A stretch of 64,000 nt of DNA from assembly GCA_937921735.1 (NCBI GenBank), contig CAKZTQ010000032.1:32169-96168 (forward strand), given 5' to 3'. Within the stretch, counting starts at the first letter, position 1; the number at the start of each line of letters is the position of its first letter. Positions 61,238-64,000 of this stretch are shown here, in pieces. Under the pieces are notes generated by a model that made no database searches, was not told the origin of the DNA, and worked only from the letters and a program-made list of their open reading frames with translations. This DNA comes from an uncultured archaeon. GTDB taxonomy: Archaea; Hadarchaeota; Hadarchaeia; Hadarchaeales; Hadarchaeaceae. The position numbers were made by a program, and so were the translations under genes.

Positions 61238-61588
61238 GTGTTCGATATGGGCATCCACGTTATCGCCGAATTGTTCGGTGTCGATCCGGAGAGAATTTCC
61301 CGAGTGGATCCCCTGCGACGAGTGCTCGAGCGAGTGGTCTCTAGGTCTGGCTTGAGGGCGGTCCACTCCGCTTATCACCAGTTTGAGCCCCACGGAGTTT
61401 CGGGTTTCTACCTGCTGAAGGAATCACACCTAAGTGTCCACACTTGGCCCGAACACGGATACGTCGCCGTCGACATCTTCACCTGCGGCCGAGAGGGCGC
61501 TGCCATCCGCGCTCTGGAGCTTTTGGTGAGCGAGCTGAGGCCTAAGCATGTCAAGAGGAAGATCATAAGGAGGGATCCATTTGAATAA
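61238..61588 (+). CDS. speH: S-adenosylmethionine decarboxylase
   Basis: Pyruvoyl enzyme making the aminopropyl donor for polyamines. The self-cleavage site is LLKE-SHLSVHTWPE (the serine becomes pyruvoyl), and the later catalytic cysteine lies in DIFTCG. The GTG at 61238 (M-F-D-M-G-I-H-V) is used; the ATG at 61247 is possible. A TATA-like AATTTAAAAACG near 61163 could drive it. It overlaps bpsA by eight bases, so both polyamine genes form one operon. Confidence 0.94.
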   Translation: MFDMGIHVIAELFGVDPERISRVDPLRRVLERVVSRSGLRAVHSAYHQFEPHGVSGFYLLKESHLSVHTWPEHGYVAVDIFTCGREGAAIRALELLVSELRPKHVKRKIIRRDPFE

Positions 61589-62609
61589 GGTAGAGGAGCT
61601 CATCCTCCGCGAGCTCGCAGCCTCCGAGAAGTCCCTTTGGGAGCTCTTGGACGCCAGCCAGTTCCCCCTGAAGGATTTCCTCCGAGCTATCGAAGGCCTT
61701 CGTGCGAAGGGGCTCGTGGCGCCCACCGCAAAGGGGATTGGGCTCACCAGAAAAGGAGCCAAGGCGATCGGCGACCGCTCGGCAGCGTACGCTAGCAGCG
61801 TCTGCGATCGATGCTCAGGAAAGGGGATCCTACCGGAGGGCAAGTTCGAGGAAGTCCTCTCAGGGTTCAAGGAGTTGGTGAAGGGCAGGCCTGGTCCCTC
61901 GCTCTCCTTCTTTCAGGGTTATATGAAGGAGGAGGACGTCGTCGCCCGGGCGGCGCTGATGCACCTACGAGGCGATCTTCACCGCAGGGAGATCGTGCTC
62001 ATGGGCGACGATGACCTCCTGAGCATAGCCCTCTGCTTAACTGGCATGCCCTCTCGGGTCTGCGTGCTGGACGTGGACGAGAGGTTGGGGGATTTCATTA
62101 AAAAGGTAGGAAGGGAGCAGGGCTTCGACGTAGAGTTCAGAAAGTACGACGTGTCCGAACCGTTGCCCGAGGACTTGGTAGGAGCGTTCGACGTCTTCTC
62201 CTCCGAGCCCCTGGAGACGCTCAGCGGGCTTAGGGCCTTCGTGGCTAGGGGCGTGGGGTGCCTCCGGGAGAACGGGGCCGGCTACCTCGGTTTAACCCTG
62301 CTCGAGGCCTCGCTCGAGAAGTGGGCGGCGATCGAGAGGCTGCTGCTGGCGATGAATTGCGTGATAACCGACGTCATCAGGGATTTCTCGAGGTACCCCA
62401 CTAAGTACGGCGAGCTGAGCTACGAAACGTTCGTCGAGAACCTGAGCTTCCCCGTGCGGGAGAACCCTGGCATAGATTGGTACAAGGCGACCCTTTTCAG
62501 GTTCGAGGTGATGGGCAAACCGAGGCTCGTCATCCCCCCGACCAAGAGGCTGAGGATAAGCTACGTGGACCCCGAGGAGGACTTGACCTATCCTGGGCGT
62601 AGGCGATGA
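61581..62609 (+). CDS. bpsA: Branched-chain polyamine synthase (DUF43)
   Basis: Adds aminopropyl groups to spermidine to make N4-bis(aminopropyl)spermidine, a polyamine of hyperthermophiles. The N-terminal winged-helix-like region (about 1-70) is followed by a C-x2-C (SVCDRCSG) and an aminopropyltransferase Rossmann domain. It contains the acidic GDDDLLSIAL motif, which is catalytic in the Thermococcus enzyme, and VLDVDERLGDFI. TTG start inside the end of speH. Length 342 matches. A strong sign of a thermophile. Confidence 0.93.
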   Translation: MNKVEELILRELAASEKSLWELLDASQFPLKDFLRAIEGLRAKGLVAPTAKGIGLTRKGAKAIGDRSAAYASSVCDRCSGKGILPEGKFEEVLSGFKELVKGRPGPSLSFFQGYMKEEDVVARAALMHLRGDLHRREIVLMGDDDLLSIALCLTGMPSRVCVLDVDERLGDFIKKVGREQGFDVEFRKYDVSEPLPEDLVGAFDVFSSEPLETLSGLRAFVARGVGCLRENGAGYLGLTLLEASLEKWAAIERLLLAMNCVITDVIRDFSRYPTKYGELSYETFVENLSFPVRENPGIDWYKATLFRFEVMGKPRLVIPPTKRLRISYVDPEEDLTYPGRRR

Positions 62610-62637
62610 GTTACACGTGGCGCTGGGTCGCGAGGGC

Positions 62638-63672
62638 TCAGAGGAGTTCCGCCGCCGCCTTATATATCGGGTCGAGAAAGGTATAGTCCTTCACGAGGCT
62701 CATCTTTTCCAAGTTTTCCAATATGTTATGCATGACGCTACTCGAGATCGTGTAGCCCTCCTTCTCCTCTAGGTATCCCTTCACCTCGCTCCAGCTCCTT
62801 CTACCCTTCGCGATCGCTTTGAGCGCGTACTCATACCTCTTGGGCCTCCCCGCCAGGAGGTTTCTAAGCTCCCTTAAAGCCAGCCCGATCGCTTTCTCCT
62901 TTATCGATTTCAAGTCGGGTTTTCCCACCAAGCATGAGTTTCCGAAGAAAGTCAGCCAACCAGGTATCCCATCCAGTTCCTTGACGGCCTGTTCGAGTAT
63001 TCCTCCCTCGATTCTAATACCAGCTTCTTCAAATCCCCTCCTAAGGAAGTCCATCGATTGCTCCTCGGTAAACCTTTCCAGCACCACTTCCTGAATGAAC
63101 CTTCCGTAAAGCGGCGAGCTCTCGTCTTCCACCCCCAAAAACTCATGGAGGAGGCCCACCTCGGAGCCCGTCAAAATAAAGGTCAGGTCCCTGTCGTAAT
63201 CATAGGCATGGGCCATCGCGTTCTTTATTTCGATGGAGAAGGGCCCCCGAAGCTTTTGGGCCTCGTCTACGGCGATGATCATTTTTCCCTCGTTCAAGCG
63301 GTCAAAGAGCTCCACCAGGCTCAGGCTCTCCCTCCCCTTCCAGCCGATCTCGATCTCGAGCCCGAGGATTTTAATCCCCCTCACAGACTTTAGGAGACCC
63401 TCAAGCCTTGGTAGCGAGGGCTTCAGGGCATTTGCAAGTAGGGAATAGAACTCCCTTCTTCCGTAGTTTGGACCCAACCCCCTAGCATCGATGATCACGC
63501 TGGGGCGATCTATTTCCTTGAGGGCAACCTTCAAGACCGAGGTCTTGCCTATCCTCCTTATTCCCGTTAGAACCACGAGTGGACGTTTAACGGCTTTTTT
63601 TATTTCCTCGAGTTCCCTCTCCCGGTCGAAGAGCTCCTCCCTTTTTTCCTTGGGTCTTTCGTCGAATAGCAT
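62638..63672 (-). CDS. Archaeal AAA ATPase (ATPase_2 family)
   Basis: STAND-like archaeal ATPase. Walker A is LTGIRRIGKTS (about residues 35-45), Walker B IIAVDEAQKL (about 132-141), and the sensor region ILTGSEVGLLHEFLG. A C-terminal winged helix (KGYLEEKEGYTISSSVMHNILENLEKMSLV) may bind DNA or a partner. Such genes multiply in archaea and are often mobile or defence-linked. The ATG at 63672 lies directly beside two palindromic repeats that flank the likely TATA box, so it is probably autoregulated. Confidence 0.88.
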   Translation of the reverse strand: MLFDERPKEKREELFDRERELEEIKKAVKRPLVVLTGIRRIGKTSVLKVALKEIDRPSVIIDARGLGPNYGRREFYSLLANALKPSLPRLEGLLKSVRGIKILGLEIEIGWKGRESLSLVELFDRLNEGKMIIAVDEAQKLRGPFSIEIKNAMAHAYDYDRDLTFILTGSEVGLLHEFLGVEDESSPLYGRFIQEVVLERFTEEQSMDFLRRGFEEAGIRIEGGILEQAVKELDGIPGWLTFFGNSCLVGKPDLKSIKEKAIGLALRELRNLLAGRPKRYEYALKAIAKGRRSWSEVKGYLEEKEGYTISSSVMHNILENLEKMSLVKDYTFLDPIYKAAAELL

Positions 63673-63673
63673 G

Positions 63674-63705
63674 TTCTGCCCCAGAATATATTTTCTGCCC
63701 CAGAA
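63674..63705 (-). promoter_or_regulatory. Tandem palindromic operator of the ATPase gene
   Basis: Two identical 13-base imperfect palindromes TTCTGCCCCAGAA (arms TTCTG/CAGAA) at 63674-63686 and 63693-63705, 19 bases apart, with an AATATATTTT TATA-like spacer between. The first ends one base before the ATPase start codon. Two exact copies placed around a promoter strongly suggest repressor binding. Confidence 0.6.
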
Positions 63706-63741
63706 TAAAAGATTTCGGTCTCGGCGATGGGCAATCGAACC

Positions 63742-63978
63742 TTACATCGCGCGAAGCAGGAGGAAGGCGAAAAGGACGGCCAAGAGGATGCCGACGAGCA
63801 TCATCGCCTTTGCGATGGTCTCGCTGGTTCCAAAGGCTATGGGAAAGGGGCCGATGACTACGACGCCCCCTCCCTCGACCCTGCTCTTCTCGGCCGCCTT
63901 AAACAAGCCGTAGGCGATGGTGAGCATGCCGATGAATATGAGCAGGAAACCCGCGATGATGAGGTACCTAAGGTCCAT
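63742..63978 (-). CDS. DUF131-family membrane protein
   Basis: A 78-residue archaeal membrane protein with two helices (about residues 4-24 and 54-76) and the family loop GGGVVVIGPFPIAFGTSE between them. The ATG at 63978 (MDLRYLI) is preferred to a start 18 bases upstream. Function unknown in all archaea. It precedes the ATPase gene on the same strand, but the operator repeats in between suggest a separate transcript. Confidence 0.8.
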   Translation of the reverse strand: MDLRYLIIAGFLLIFIGMLTIAYGLFKAAEKSRVEGGGVVVIGPFPIAFGTSETIAKAMMLVGILLAVLFAFLLLRAM

Positions 63979-64000
63979 GTTTAAGCCCCATATCAATTTT

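Overview
The window is a gene-dense stretch of a thermophilic archaeal chromosome. The archaeal assignment rests on the A-type ATPase, aEF-2, archaeosine tRNA-guanine transglycosylase, archaeal S-adenosylmethionine synthetase, RpoN, L18e, tRNA-splicing endonuclease, Dim1/KsgA, the HMG-CoA synthase/thiolase/DUF35 block, NreA and form III RuBisCO. SecD/SecF and a nine-subunit ATPase set point to the euryarchaeal side. SpeH plus BpsA (branched polyamines) points to growth at high temperature. Form III RuBisCO, Hdr-like and [NiFe]-hydrogenase genes together would suit a Hadarchaeota-like or similar uncultured lineage, but that placement is inference.

Layout. 0.1-9.8 kb: DUF1512 protein, EF-2, KsgA, a SWIM protein, aspartate kinase, endonuclease III and acetyl-CoA synthetase. 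9.8-17.1 kb: a nickel/hydrogen region. NikR lies in an operon with two paralogous small membrane proteins and an HD phosphohydrolase. Next comes a minus-strand run of ribose-1,5-bisphosphate isomerase, DUF59 protein, ferredoxin, NuoC-like, HdrB-like, group-4-type hydrogenase large subunit and a small-subunit/ferredoxin fusion. No membrane-arm genes are present. 17-26 kb: regulators, CinA-like protein, TgtA, MAT, and the mevalonate entry cluster with its regulator. 26-39 kb: SecF-SecD and the A-type ATPase, split into H-I-K-E-C-F-D (minus) and A-B (plus); its proteolipid carries a sodium-binding signature. 39-43 kb: TrpRS, EndA, a candidate structured RNA and adenine deaminase. 43-44.7 kb: an AT-rich islet beside tRNA-Pro with an EVE/PD-(D/E)XK protein. 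44.8-47.5 kb: L18e-L13-S9-RpoN followed directly by form III RuBisCO. 47.6-52.5 kb: NreA, a radical SAM protein, a secreted protein with a Lon-like protease, a racemase and tRNA-Leu. 52.9-56.4 kb: one very large surface protein. 56.4-61.1 kb: a second AT-rich island beside an intron-containing tRNA-Glu, with gene remnants, a second EVE-like nuclease, zinc-ribbon proteins and an A-tract repeat block. 61.2-64 kb: SpeH-BpsA, an ATPase with tandem operators, and a DUF131 protein.

How the genes fit together. Acetyl-CoA synthetase makes AMP. Ribose-1,5-bisphosphate isomerase, RuBisCO and adenine deaminase are three steps of the archaeal AMP/nucleoside salvage route to 3-phosphoglycerate and hypoxanthine; AMP phosphorylase is not in the window. 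NikR and the hydrogenase genes form a nickel-dependent redox module. MAT, SpeH and BpsA form a methionine-to-branched-polyamine line. The most unusual items are the hydrogenase/HdrB cluster lacking membrane subunits, the NikR-linked membrane-protein pair with an operator-like palindrome, a tRNA-Glu with two introns (one in the D-loop), an unassigned structured element at 40991-41130, and the two EVE-nuclease islands.
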